A DNA stretch of 64,000 nt from Oryza sativa Japonica Group (GCF_034140825.1 NC_089046.1:1316001-1380000), one strand, 5' to 3'; shown: positions 54,536 to 64,000, counted from the first letter of the stretch. The notes: a model not told the origin generated them from the letters alone. Translations and numbers: made by a program.

Positions 54536-56392
54536 ATGACGAATGCTTCTCTCCCCGTAGCAGCCCAGGTGCACATGGGCCCAGCAACCGCAGCCGCGGA
54601 GGCAGCACTCGCCCGCCGCGCCGCCGACCCGCTGCCCGCGCTCCGCCGCCGCGACGCGCTCCCGCTCCCGGCGCGCCTCTTCGCGCAGCTCCACGCTCTC
54701 GTCCTCACCGCCGGCCTCGCGCGCCATTCCCCCAACTTCTCCCTCCTCCTCCGCCTCGCCTCCCCTCTCCTCCCCGTCTCCCACCGCCTCCGCCTCCTCC
54801 TCTCCTCCCCGCTCCCGCCCACCACCTTCCTCGCCAACTCCCTCCTCCTCGCCTCCTCCTCCTCCCGCTGCCTCCCCTCCGCGCTCTCCCTCTACGCCCT
54901 CCTCTTCCTCTCCTCCTCGCCGCCGCTCCTCCGCCCCAACGCCTTCACCTACCCGCCGCTGTTCCGCGCCGCGCCTCCGGCCCTCGCCCTCGCGCTCGCC
55001 ACCCATTCGGTCAAATTCCTCGGCGCCCATGCTGCCTCCTGCGACCGCGTCCTCGGTGCCGCGCTGCTCGGCGTCTTCGCGCGCTGCGGCAGGATCGCCT
55101 CATGCCGCCGGGTGTTCGACCGGATCGCGCACCCCGACCTGCCGGCCTGGAACGCGCTGCTCTCCGCCTACGCGCGTCTTCGTGCCAGGGACGTGGCCTG
55201 CGCCACCTCTGCGGCGGATGCAATCCTCGAGCTGTTTGTGCGGATGCTATCCTTAGCCATTGAACCCAACGAGATCACGCTCGTCGCCGTCATCGGCGCG
55301 TGCGGCGAGCTTGGCGCTGTCAGCCACGGGGTGTGGGCGCACACCTATGCCGTGAAGCGCCGGCTCGCCGTCAACTGCATCGTGGCCACGGCGCTTGTGG
55401 AGATGTATGCCGGGTGCGGGAGGCTGGACCTGGCCGAGCAGGTCTTTGCAGCCGCTTCGGACAGGGACACGCGCTGCTACAATGCGATGCTCCATGGCTT
55501 GGCAGTCCATGGCCATGGCCGTGCTGCCCTCTCCCTGTTGGACAGAATGCACGGTGCGGGCGTGCCGGTGGATGGCGTCACTGTGCTATCCGTGATGTGT
55601 GCTTGTGCCCATGCTGGATTGGTGGATGAAGGTCTGGACTACTTCGACAGAATGGAGATCGAATTCGGGATTGAGCCAAGGATTGAGCATTACGGATGCA
55701 TGATTGACATGCTGAGCCGGGCTGGTCGACTTAACAATGCCGAGAAGCTGATCCACGAAATGCTCATCGTGCCAAATGCCGCGATATACAGGTCTCTGAT
55801 CCGGGCCTGTGGCATTCATGGCAAGCTGGAGCTCGGTGAGAAGATGATCGCAGAATTGATGCGACTTGAACCGGATGACAGTGGAAACCATGTCCTGATT
55901 TCAAACTTCTATGCGAGAACGAACCGATGGGAGGATGCCAAGAAGGCGAGGAAGGAGATGAAGTCCATGGGCATTGACAAGAACCCTGGATCAAGCCTTG
56001 TAGACATCAATGGAGTTCTCCATGAGTTCTTGGTGGGTGACAAGACACACCCTGCCTCAAAGGAGATATACACCATGGTTGAGGAGATAGAAACCAGGTT
56101 AATCGAGTGCGGACGCCGGTCGAGCACCTCGTCTGCGTTGTTTGATGTCGAGGAGGAGGACAAGGCGGATACACTGTCCTACCACAGCGAGAGGCTCGCC
56201 ATTGCCTTTGCTCTGATCGCTTCCAATCCAGGAGCTCCCATTAGGATCATCAAGAATCTCCGGGTGTGTGCCGATTGCCATGAGAGCGCAAAGCTTGTAT
56301 CTCGGGTGTATGGTAGAGAGATTGTCATGAGGGACCGTACCCGGTTCCATCACTTCAGAGACGGGGTGTGTTCTTGTGGAGATTTCTGGTAA
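54536..56392 (+). CDS. DYW-class PPR protein (organelle RNA editing factor)
   Basis: Single exon, 618 aa, starting MTNASLPVAAQVHMGPATAA; a second in-frame Met lies 13 codons on. PLS-type PPR repeats fill about 100-440, e.g. YNAMLHGLAVHGHGRAAL, then VMCACAHAGLVDEGLDYFDRM and IEHYGCMIDMLSRAGRL. E motifs follow, e.g. DSGNHVLISNFYARTNRWED. The complete C-terminal DYW deaminase has its HSE zinc/catalytic motif in YHSERLAIAFAL, the C-x2-C in LRVCADCHES and the end RFHHFRDGVCSCGDFW (DFW instead of DYW). Such proteins bind organelle RNA and convert C to U. The N-terminus is Ala/Arg/Leu-rich, fitting organelle import. GC is very high in the first 700 bp. The first four codons lie in the MULE target-site duplication, so the present leader and near promoter are transposon DNA. 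Confidence 0.93.
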   Translation: MTNASLPVAAQVHMGPATAAAEAALARRAADPLPALRRRDALPLPARLFAQLHALVLTAGLARHSPNFSLLLRLASPLLPVSHRLRLLLSSPLPPTTFLANSLLLASSSSRCLPSALSLYALLFLSSSPPLLRPNAFTYPPLFRAAPPALALALATHSVKFLGAHAASCDRVLGAALLGVFARCGRIASCRRVFDRIAHPDLPAWNALLSAYARLRARDVACATSAADAILELFVRMLSLAIEPNEITLVAVIGACGELGAVSHGVWAHTYAVKRRLAVNCIVATALVEMYAGCGRLDLAEQVFAAASDRDTRCYNAMLHGLAVHGHGRAALSLLDRMHGAGVPVDGVTVLSVMCACAHAGLVDEGLDYFDRMEIEFGIEPRIEHYGCMIDMLSRAGRLNNAEKLIHEMLIVPNAAIYRSLIRACGIHGKLELGEKMIAELMRLEPDDSGNHVLISNFYARTNRWEDAKKARKEMKSMGIDKNPGSSLVDINGVLHEFLVGDKTHPASKEIYTMVEEIETRLIECGRRSSTSSALFDVEEEDKADTLSYHSERLAIAFALIASNPGAPIRIIKNLRVCADCHESAKLVSRVYGREIVMRDRTRFHHFRDGVCSCGDFW

Positions 56393-56506
56393 ATACTCGT
56401 TGTGTTGTATTGTACATTATACAGTGTAATGTGCTGTAGATTTCTCTCATAATTCTGTGGTAATGGGATGTGCTGTACTGGTCTCACACATTTGCTCGAG
56501 ATCACA

Positions 56507-56610
56507 GGCTGTGTTTAGTTCCACGCTAAAATTGAAAGTTTGAAGAAATTAGAACGATGTGACAGAAAAGTTGGAAGTTTGAAGAAAAAAGTTGGAATCT
56601 AAATAGGGCC
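56507..56610. mobile_element. Short GTTTAG-type MITE
   Basis: It begins GGCTGTGTTTAGTTCCACGC and ends GGAATCTAAATAGGGCC, with AAGTTTGAAGAA blocks between. Similar to 42574-42871. No clear 8-bp target duplication. Confidence 0.6.
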
Positions 56611-56893
56611 ACAGTTCATTCGGTTGTAGTTTGCATGGTTCAATATCAGTTTTTTTTTACAATCATTTTATTGATGACGGATCAAGTGTTACATGGCAAG
56701 TGGTCAAAGAACTGAAATGAAATTCCGAAACTTGGCCGTCGTAGTTCAATATCAGTTGTCAGAATTCAAACAGTTGTAGTTTGTTATAACTTGCGCAATT
56801 CGTGCATATGTGGCTAGATAGTTCATATGAAAAAGAATTATTTCGGGGCATATGTGGTCTATTCTTTCTCTAGATAGTTCGTATGAAAAGGAA

Positions 56894-58469
56894 GGAAAAA
56901 GTATAAATTACCCCTCCTCCCCCCCCCCCCCCGAACTATGACGGTCGTCCGAATTACCCCCCGAACCACAAAACCGGACATTCTTCACCATCAACTATGC
57001 AAACGGGGCGAATTACCCCCCTCGACCCAATCCGCGGTGGTTTTAGTCTCGTGGCGTACGCGTGGCAGTCCAGTCAGCATTTTATTTATTAAAAAAATAT
57101 GGGACCCACCTGTCATACTCCTATTACACTATTCCTTTCTCTCTCTTCTCTCACTCTCAACATCTCTCTCTCACTCTTCCCCTCTCTCTCTCCTCTCACT
57201 GTGAACTATGCAAGCGGCGGGCGGAGGAGGCGAGGCGAGGCGAGGCGTGGCGGCGGCGGCGGCCAGGTGAGCGCGGCGGCGGGCGGACGCAGAGCTAGTG
57301 GCCGTGCCACCGGCGGTGATGGGTGGACGCGGAGGCGGACTAGGCGGCCGGCGGCGGAGGCGAGGCGCCCGGGCGGCTGGTGGCGGAGGCGGCGGACCTG
57401 GCGGCCGGTGGCGGAGGAGAAGGCGGACCTGGCGGCCGGCGGCGGAGGCGCCCTAGCGGAGCTCGCTCGAACGGTCGATGACGGAGGCGGAGGCGGAGGC
57501 GGAGCATGCGTCCGATGGCGAAAGAGAAGGGGGAGCGAGCGGCCGCCATCCCGCCGTCCCAAGCTCCGTCCGCGGGGAGGAGGCGAGCGCGGTCGGCGTG
57601 GGCGGTTGGCGAGGTGAGGACGGTAGCGCGCGGGGGGCGAAGGACGGCGGCGGCTGGCGACGGAGGCGGAGGCAGACCGGGCGCGCGGTGGGCGGCGGGC
57701 TCCTCCTCCACGTCGTGGGCGCGCGGTGGGCGGCAGCGCGCGGGAACGCGCGGTGGGCCGCCGCCGCCACCGCGGGCTCCTCCTCTTCGTCGTCGGCGCG
57801 CGGTGGGCTCACTGCCGACCGGAGTCGCGCCCGCCGCCGCTCGCCCCGCCGCTCGTCTTCAACCTCCTCCTTGCCCATAGGTGGGAGCTGGCCCCGTCCA
57901 ATCTCCCTCTCATCCCACCCCCAATGGCGACGCCGCCGCACCATCTCCTCCAACTCCGACCATCCACTCCCTCCCGGCCCTTCTCCACCTCCGCCTCGCC
58001 TACAGCAGTGGCAACCGACTGTAGAGAGTGTGCGTCGACCGCCCGCCCCCCGCCCCCGCAGGCCCGCCGTCGTGCGCGCCGACCGCCCGTCCCCTGTCCC
58101 CGCTGGCCCACCGTCGCGGGCCGCCGCGAGGGATTGCGGCCGACCGCCTGCCCTCGCACGCACGCCGCCGTGTGCCGCCCGCCGCTCCACTTGTGCCCGT
58201 GCGTCGTGACGATGATGATGAGAGAGAGAGGGGAAGATGGGAAGATGAGGTCTTACAGGTGGGCCCCACCATTTTAAAAAAAGAAAATGCTGATTGGATT
58301 TCAACCTCAGCGCCACGTGTATGCCACGAAAGATTCATACCGCTTCAGATTGAGTGAGGGGGGTAATTTGTCCGGTTTTAATAGTTTGAGGTTTAATATG
58401 TCTGGTTTTGTGGTTTGAGGAGGTAATTCGGACGATCGCGATAGTTTACAGGTAATTCGTACCTTTTCC
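56894..58469. mobile_element. GC-rich Mutator-like element (1.58 kb)
   Basis: The left end begins GGAAAAAGTATAAATTACCC; the right, reversed, begins GGAAAAGGTACGAATTACC. The TIRs continue through GAACTATGACGGTCGTCCG, AACCACAAAACCGG, GTGGTTTTAGTC/CGGTATGAATC regions and GGGACCCACCTGTCAT. Flanks GAAAAGGAA and GAGATTGAA are at best a diverged 9-bp duplication. The interior (57190-58210) is over 75% GC with CGG-rich repeats and long overlapping frames on both strands. Their composition looks like low-complexity repeats more than conserved protein. It could be a Pack-MULE with captured exon-1-type DNA. Confidence 0.75.
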
Positions 58470-58539
58470 GAGATTGAATGATTTTGTCAAATAAACGTGA
58501 ACTGGTTAAATAGGCGAGCACAGTCAGCTAAGACAGCAA

Positions 58540-58613
58540 GTCTGGGTGGTGTAGTTGGTTATCACGTTAGTCTCACACACTAAAGGTCCCCAGTTCGAAC
58601 CTGGGCTCAGACA
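58540..58613 (+). tRNA. tRNA-Val (anticodon CAC)
   Basis: A 74-nt cloverleaf. Acceptor stem GTCTGGG pairs with CTCAGAC (one G-T), followed by discriminator A. The D arm has TGGTGTAGTTGGTTA (A box). The anticodon stem TTAGT/ACTAA holds loop CTCACAC with CAC at 58574-58576. The T arm has GGTTCGAAC-type B box CAGTTCGAACCTG. A T6 run at 58621 would stop RNA polymerase III. No intron and no encoded CCA, as normal for a nuclear tRNA. Confidence 0.95.
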
Positions 58614-58619
58614 CAAACA

Positions 58620-59460
58620 TGTTTTTTCCATTTTTTTTCAACAATATGAATATTTTTCTTAATAACAACAGCATAATTACATGCAAAAAATATTTCTCCA
58701 TAACAATAACCATTTTTTTCAACAATTTGAATATTTTTCTTAATAACAACAACATAATTACATGCAAAAAATATTTTTTTCCATTTTTTTCAACAATTTG
58801 AATATTTTTCTTAATAACAACAGCATAATTACATGCAAAAAATATTTCTCCGTAACAATTACCATTTTTTTTTCAACAATTTGAATATTTTTCTTAATAA
58901 AAACAGCATAATTACATGCAAAAAATATTTCTCCATAACAATAACATAAAAACTTGATAACCACATGCACATGATTTTTTTTTTCAAAAATTCGAATATT
59001 TCTCAATAACAACAGCATAATTACATGCAAAAAATATTTCTCCATAACAATAACATAAACACTTGATAACCACATGCACATGATTTTTTTTTTCAAAAAT
59101 TCGAATATTTCTCAATAACAACATCATACTTACATGCAAAAAATATTTCTCCATAACAATAACATAAACACATGCACATGCACATGCACATGCACATGAT
59201 CTTTCTTTTATTTTAAAAAATTCAAATATTTCTCAATAACAACAGCATAACCACATGCACATGATCTTTTTTTTTAAAAAAAATAACCCTCCATATCATC
59301 GAGCAACTTTAACAGCATAACCTTTTCTTTTTCAAATATTTCCTCCATACCAACAGCATAACCACATCCACATGATATATTTTTTTTCAAAAAAAAAATC
59401 TTCATATCATCAAGCAGCAGTATAAGCTGCAAAACCATATGCACATGAAGTCAAATATTT
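58620..59460 (+). repeat. AT-rich tandem array directly after the tRNA (about 7 copies)
   Basis: The word GAATATTTTTCTTAATAACA and then ACAGCATAATTACATGCAAA recur near 58647, 58728, 58800, 58883, 58995, 59101 and 59223. Spacing rises from about 72-83 to 107-122 bp because later units gain an ATAACCACATGCACATGAT block. Copies decay to the right. From 59460 to 60200 I see the 3' flank of the SUVH gene and no other gene. Confidence 0.85.
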
Positions 59461-60202
59461 CCTATACGACCTATATAGCATCTTAGCAGCACAACCATTT
59501 GCAGTAATGCAGATGATCTCATTCAGAGAGTTAACAGGGTTTAGTGCTACAGCTTCACATCCATATGATCTCATCCACTAAGTTAACAGAGCTTTAATTC
59601 TACCACAGCAACTAGCAAAAGATATAGTAATTGCATTGGTGGCTACAGGCCTACGACATCGGCAATGTACAGCACAAAATGTGAGGGTCTCATCTCATGC
59701 CACACAAAGCAGCAGTCCTTGCTACATTTCCACTAACCCACCACCACAAATACAGAGAGCCCCTTTATCACTTTATGCTACCATTCATAGAGTAGCTTAA
59801 TATCCTGCAAATGTAGGATGGAAGCATTAGGCAGTCACAAGAGAAATAGAGTTGCCATAGTTTCAGATCTAATTGTTCAGTTTGTCAATATCGTATACAT
59901 TCTTGAATAAATATATGGCATGCTAAGCTTAAGTTGAAAATATATGCTTATGTACCAAAGCATGAAAATCACCACGTAGGTGCCTCAGGCGACTGTAACC
60001 ACATAAAGTTGTTTTGAGAGTTCTTGACTTACATGAATGGAGTGATGAATCAGCTACTTCTAAAAGAGATTATTCAGTTGCATAAATAGGTTGGAAGAAT
60101 GCATTTCCCATGAAGAAGCAGTTTTTGTTTTAAAAATTATAAATTGGAACGATTGTTAAACAAGTTTTACCTGCTTTAGTACACCAGCCTCCATATCTTT
60201 TA

Positions 60203-62047
60203 TCAGAACAAACCTCGACAATGCTTAGAGCCACAGAGGCATGATTTGAGTTTGCAAGCTTTGAAGGGTTTTCCCTCAAAGCCAGGGGGAGCACCTCTTG
60301 TACCATAATCATAAGTCAGTTCAGTCATGGGAGGGATATGTTCCATTGCAAAAAACATGATATGGGGGTAGCTGTCATCGCCATGGTCATACTGTACAGC
60401 TTGCCAAAGGAGATTAGGAGAACAGCTATGGTTCAGAAAACGAGCCACATTCCCTTCATTGTTTGCTCTTATGATGATTGGTAGCTTCTTAAAGTTCTTG
60501 GTTGTCACAGCCGTACTTTTTTCTTCAAGTAATTCTGCTCCCAAATTCCAGCTTAAAGCCTTATCGCCGGGACATGAAGCGCAAAAGGTATATTTGTCTT
60601 CCTCAACATCTATGTCCATCTTAGTTTCATCAATGACTTCACCGGCGTACTCACAAATGAATGTGCCAGCACGGATAGGATCCCAAGACCGCAGGCCCCA
60701 GCCACGGTCTCCAGTCCAGAATACCTCAAAGTTCAGTTTTATACCCTTCTGTGTGATCCTGTTTCGACAATTATGAGAACACTGACAGTTAGAGGAGCAC
60801 TCATAAACCATTGGAGTGTGCTTTGCCAGCAATCCCGTTGCGCTGTAAGGAAGATCACCACCATTCTGTTGCGCACACGAACAATTAGGGTCACCAGGCA
60901 AGCAAACACTAGGACATTTGCAACATTGTAATGGTTTTGTCTTCCTAAGAGGTCTCAAATACTTCACTCCAGCAACATAATTGAAGTGACTTGGCCCTTT
61001 TTCATCATCAACATCATTAACAAGGCACACAGGTAGGTGTTCAACCTTTGATGATAAATCCAACAATATAGCCTTTTCTCTTGTGGCAGGATTTGCTTTC
61101 CACTTCTCAGTCATCTTCCAAAGTGAAATTCCATCAGGCTGTCCTGGGTCCCTTCTCAGCTTGTACTTGAAAACATTAAATCCGTTCTTTGCCGTGTCTG
61201 TCCAAGTGTCTTCGATACGATAAAGCCCATCATAAATATATATTTTGCCTGAGTTACAAAAGGGGTCTTGTGCGCTGCGCACAACCCTGATCTGATTCTT
61301 CTTGATCTTGCTGTTCATGAGAGCAAGGTTACCTCTCTCAAGCTTCTGATCATGCTTCTCCTTGTGACGACTATTGCCTCCCTGTCCTGTGTAGACCAAA
61401 ATGTCAGTGTCATCATCGTCATTCTCATAGCCTCCAGATGAAATGATGCAGACAGCCAGAGTCTCATCTTTGTTCTTAGAAGAGATGTAATCAATGCCAC
61501 CCATGGCTGGTGCATGCAAACCAATGATGCACATTTCAATCCTAAAGAAGAAGATATCGCCGACTTCAACACCAGGCACATGCCCTATCATCTTATGATT
61601 GTTGATTCTGAGGTTGTTCTGCATCATGAGGGTGCCAGCTTTCAGGTCAGCCCGCCTGCTTGCATCCTCCTTTTCATCCAACTGCAGTACACGGCGCCGA
61701 AGGGAATCAAACATCATCAGGATTCCTTCCACCGATTCCTTTGGGTTGTCTGATGAGGATGAACACAAGTTGAACTCGTTGTCCAGGCTCCTCCTTATTG
61801 ATCTGCGCTTGATGTTGGCATCATTAGATTTCTCAGCTTGCTGGGGCCTCTTGGCTCTCTTTGGCAGCGTTGGTTTTTTCTGCCTGCAAAAGGGCTTGTA
61901 ATCTTGATCTGATGATTCATCTTCATGTTGCGGTGTTGGAAATGCCGCTGAGATTGGTGTAGCTTTTATAGGAACTGGTGACTTTGGTAAGGGCAGAGAA
62001 AATGAAGCTGGGGCTTCTTGAGGCTGTTGTGATGAATGGTGTGGCAT
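60203..62047 (-). CDS. SUVH-type histone H3K9 methyltransferase
   Basis: A single long frame of 614 aa from the ATG at 62047. The SRA/YDG domain, which binds methylated DNA, lies at about 150-300 (HVPGVEVGDIFFFRIEMC, GLHAPAMGGIDYI, IYDGLYRIEDTW). A Cys-rich pre-SET follows at about 370-440 (CCKCPSVCLPGDPNCSC, CSSNCQCSHNC). The SET domain spans about 445-585 (GDRGWGLRSWDPI, RFLNHSCSPNLLWQ, ELTYDYG) and is closed by post-SET CLCGSKHCRG. All key SET and zinc residues are present, so the enzyme core looks active. It would methylate H3K9 on DNA-methylated chromatin. Upstream, from the ATG at 62183, another frame encodes MENSEDEAENGKLPLELEPL, then RSLAPKFPTILGYDV and LLVYATPF, the usual SUVH1/3-type N-terminus. 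It runs out of frame with the main ORF, so a one-base frame break near 62,030 separates them. A 5' UTR intron (about 62204-62908) precedes. Confidence 0.88.
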   Translation of the reverse strand: MPHHSSQQPQEAPASFSLPLPKSPVPIKATPISAAFPTPQHEDESSDQDYKPFCRQKKPTLPKRAKRPQQAEKSNDANIKRRSIRRSLDNEFNLCSSSSDNPKESVEGILMMFDSLRRRVLQLDEKEDASRRADLKAGTLMMQNNLRINNHKMIGHVPGVEVGDIFFFRIEMCIIGLHAPAMGGIDYISSKNKDETLAVCIISSGGYENDDDDTDILVYTGQGGNSRHKEKHDQKLERGNLALMNSKIKKNQIRVVRSAQDPFCNSGKIYIYDGLYRIEDTWTDTAKNGFNVFKYKLRRDPGQPDGISLWKMTEKWKANPATREKAILLDLSSKVEHLPVCLVNDVDDEKGPSHFNYVAGVKYLRPLRKTKPLQCCKCPSVCLPGDPNCSCAQQNGGDLPYSATGLLAKHTPMVYECSSNCQCSHNCRNRITQKGIKLNFEVFWTGDRGWGLRSWDPIRAGTFICEYAGEVIDETKMDIDVEEDKYTFCASCPGDKALSWNLGAELLEEKSTAVTTKNFKKLPIIIRANNEGNVARFLNHSCSPNLLWQAVQYDHGDDSYPHIMFFAMEHIPPMTELTYDYGTRGAPPGFEGKPFKACKLKSCLCGSKHCRGLF

Positions 62048-62908
62048 AAACTAACAATGGATTGGTTGATTGAGTTTCCACATCATATCCCAAAATAGTA
62101 GGAAACTTTGGCGCTAATGAGCGCAATGGCTCCAATTCCAAGGGTAGTTTGCCATTCTCTGCTTCATCTTCAGAGTTCTCCATGGTGAACTCTTGGAGAA
62201 ATTCTGGCAGCAGCAAAAGCAGAAGTCAATAAATAGTCTGAGCATGATACTTGTATGTATCAGCAGATGAATGATGTCTCAGAACTTGATATGTTAAGAA
62301 TAAGTACGCGAGATAAATATAAAGAAAACATCGTTCAGTGCAAATACAACGTAGAGCAAAGAAATTGAATAAAAAGAAAATAGATCTGCAAAATCAGAAA
62401 GCTGCATCAACTTCTGAACAATCAGAAACAGAACAATCTGCATATTTTGGCCATTGATCGGTCGGCTGAGCACTGATGGCTCACTTAAAGATAAAAATGT
62501 GTCAATGCGAAGTCTCTGTGGCATATGAATCATGGATGTTCTGTCCGGAATCTATTTGGCTCACATAAGCATTAACATTTCAAAGTTCTACTTGTTCCCC
62601 CCTTACAAATTAACCAAAACAAATGCAGGCACTAGAATGACGAAGATGGAAACAAAATGCATTGCAACTTCCAGGCGCTCATCTGGGGAACCCAAATACA
62701 GTGCGTCCATTTGTTCAACAAACCCATAGTTAAACTCCAGGCAACCATTTGCAGTACACACAGACAATAACACTAACAATCACACGAACTTGCTACAATC
62801 AAAAAGATGATCAGGAACTAGGACTTGCAGAAAATTAGTTAGAATTCTAGGAAAAAAAAACAATGGAGAGAAAGCTGATCAAGAAGCATCAGATGAGGAG
62901 TGGTGTAC

Positions 62909-62965
62909 CTTGAGGATGTCGCCTTGCTGGGGAGTGTGAAGGGGCACAGGACAGCAGTTCCACTA
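62909..62965 (-). promoter_or_regulatory. Probable 5' UTR exon of the SUVH gene
   Basis: On the minus strand the sequence ends GCGACATCCTCAAG before donor GTACACC at 62908. The matching acceptor is TTGCTGCTGCCAG at 62204-62216, just before the upstream ATG at 62183. The exact start is unknown. Confidence 0.4.
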
Positions 62966-62969
62966 TCGG

Positions 62970-63560
62970 AGACCCCTAGACCAAACCGTCAAATGTATAC
63001 ATGTATGTGGACACAGGCAATCGTGTCAGTGTGGCACTAAGCACTAGCTTTACACCATCTACCGTCGGATAATCTCGAGATGCGCGCCTCTGGAATTGGC
63101 TGGAATATACTGAGTGAGATACTTAATGGTGATTACTTAAACATAAATTTAGAACAGCGGTGTACTTCATCTACTGTAAAAAAAAAAGGAACAGCGGTGT
63201 AGTTACAGTCATTCATGGCAGGACACTGGAAGTGTTCAATTTCTGATAAACTCATTTCACTTTCATTATCTAAAAAAGCACCACCTTATTTTCTCCAAGG
63301 ACACAGACACTTCATTAACACATTTGCTGCTCCAGCCTATGAGCTTGTCTCTGATTCTTTTCAGGTCAAAAGTAGTCAAAGTACAGTAGCGTTTTTAATC
63401 TCCTTGCAAGAGCAAAACTTGCAATCTTTTCACTGAACGTATAGCAGGAAAAACACCAAAACTGACAAAATGTAGCAAAAAGCAAGTGATGCCCCTTAGG
63501 TATAGTTTCTAGCATCAACTATAGTAGATTCTACATTCTCGACGCAGGAAAGACCTATGC
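62970..63560. other. Intergenic, no gene recognised
   Basis: This is spacer between the SUVH 5' end and the TIM8-like 3' end. Nothing with clear coding, RNA or transposon structure was seen. Confidence 0.4.
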
Positions 63561-63566
63561 GAATTT

Positions 63567-63755
63567 TCACCTAGGGCTGCTAACTCGTTGCATGGTGAGC
63601 ATCTTCAGTTCGAGAAAGCGTTTTGCGCAGTTGGACAGACACGAGGCTTCGCTGTTGCTGAAGCTGCTTCCAATGCTCCCAGTGATGCATTTGTCCCAGC
63701 AAACATCAGTCAGCTTCGCCACGAACTCGTTTGCCATTGCCTTCCTCTTCTCCTC
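63567..63755 (-). CDS. TIM8: TIM8-like small Tim chaperone, last exon (partial)
   Basis: A 62-codon exon reading EEKRKAMANEFVAKLTDVCW, then DKCITG, ending QRVSSPR and TGA. An acceptor CCTCTTCAG lies at its start. The twin CX3C motif is complete: CWDKC and, 16 residues later, CLSNC, the mark of small Tim proteins that escort membrane proteins across the mitochondrial intermembrane space. The sequence is closest in feel to plant TIM8. The first exon was not seen before 64000 and probably lies beyond the right edge. The reading frame is too short to stand out by length alone. Confidence 0.8.
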   Translation of the reverse strand, partial: EEKRKAMANEFVAKLTDVCWDKCITGSIGSSFSNSEASCLSNCAKRFLELKMLTMQRVSSPR

Positions 63756-64000
63756 CTGAAGAGGGAAAGAAAAACAAAAATGTCAGTAACATTTCTGTGA
63801 GTAACAAGCACCGCGGTTCTGCAATTGAATAGGGGATCTTGAAAATGAACACATGGCTTAATTATCCATTGTCCAAAGAACAGAGTACACAAAATAATTT
63901 CTTGTGCATAAAGGGAAGCAAGCAACTTCTGCCATTCTCATTACATATCAGAAACCCAGGACAAAAAGGTCCTAGCAGCATACTAGATGTAAAAAGGCAA

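Noticed and set aside
54191-55030. 279-codon minus-strand frame rich in Glu and Gly
   Set aside because: It crosses the MULE end and runs antisense to the PPR start. The EEGG-type sequence is the complement of Leu/Pro/Ser-rich coding.
58573-59096. Short Leu/Ile/Lys frames downstream of the tRNA
   Set aside because: They are translations of the AT-rich tandem array and repeat with its period.

Overview
The window is plant nuclear DNA, almost certainly rice (Oryza). Genes have short GT-AG introns and GC-rich first exons. They sit among dozens of small grass-type transposons: Stowaway and Tourist MITEs, long-TIR Mutator-like elements and short poly(A) retroposed tails. The proteins are plant types, including a VQ protein, a DYW PPR protein, SUVH, an NHL protein and DUF6598. 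Exon coordinates below were derived by hand from splice sites, reading frame and family similarity. No database search was run.

Layout. 1-236: 3' end of an unidentified gene. 1.49-8.92 kb (-): CID-domain (RPRD1-like) RNA polymerase II regulator whose first intron holds a tandem duplication and several MITEs. 10.67-11.61 kb (-): DUF309 protein. 11.85-13.07 kb: Mutator-like element (MULE) carrying an F-box fragment. 13.47-15.21 kb (+): NSE1, the RING subunit of SMC5/6. 18.14-18.97 kb (-): NHL/LEA_2 membrane protein. 21.56-25.57 kb (-): F-box/LRR gene with a damaged exon and a miniature LTR element in its last intron. It faces a DUF6598 gene (26.06-27.98 kb, +) across a roughly 480-bp bidirectional promoter. 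29.08-29.79 kb (-): DEN1/SENP8-like protease, lying between the DUF6598 gene and a truncated, rearranged copy of its 3' half (30.6-31.7 kb). 32.06-34.36 kb (-): acidic two-exon membrane protein. 34.4-41 kb: mostly non-coding. 41.22-41.80 kb (+): VQ protein. 45.69-47.75 kb (-): seven-exon Mpv17/PMP22 protein. 48-49.9 kb: two AT-rich higher-order tandem arrays. 51.15-52.35 kb (+): F-box protein with a 5'-UTR intron. 53.5-56.4 kb: MULE directly abutting a DYW PPR gene. 56.9-58.5 kb: second GC-rich MULE. 58.54 kb: tRNA-Val(CAC) followed by a tandem array. 60.2-62.2 kb (-): SUVH H3K9 methyltransferase. 63.57-63.76 kb (-): last exon of a TIM8-like gene.

The genes are independent housekeeping or regulatory loci, not a pathway cluster. 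Several (NSE1, Mpv17-like, PPR, the F-box/DUF6598 pair) have clusters of TGGGCY/GGCCCA promoter motifs typical of growth and organelle genes.

The most striking observation is at 53,496-54,545. A 1,030-bp MULE has a perfect 10-bp target-site duplication, and its right-hand copy is the start of the PPR reading frame. The insertion appears to have separated the gene from its promoter while regenerating its ATG. I did not find a clear candidate for a wholly new biological system.
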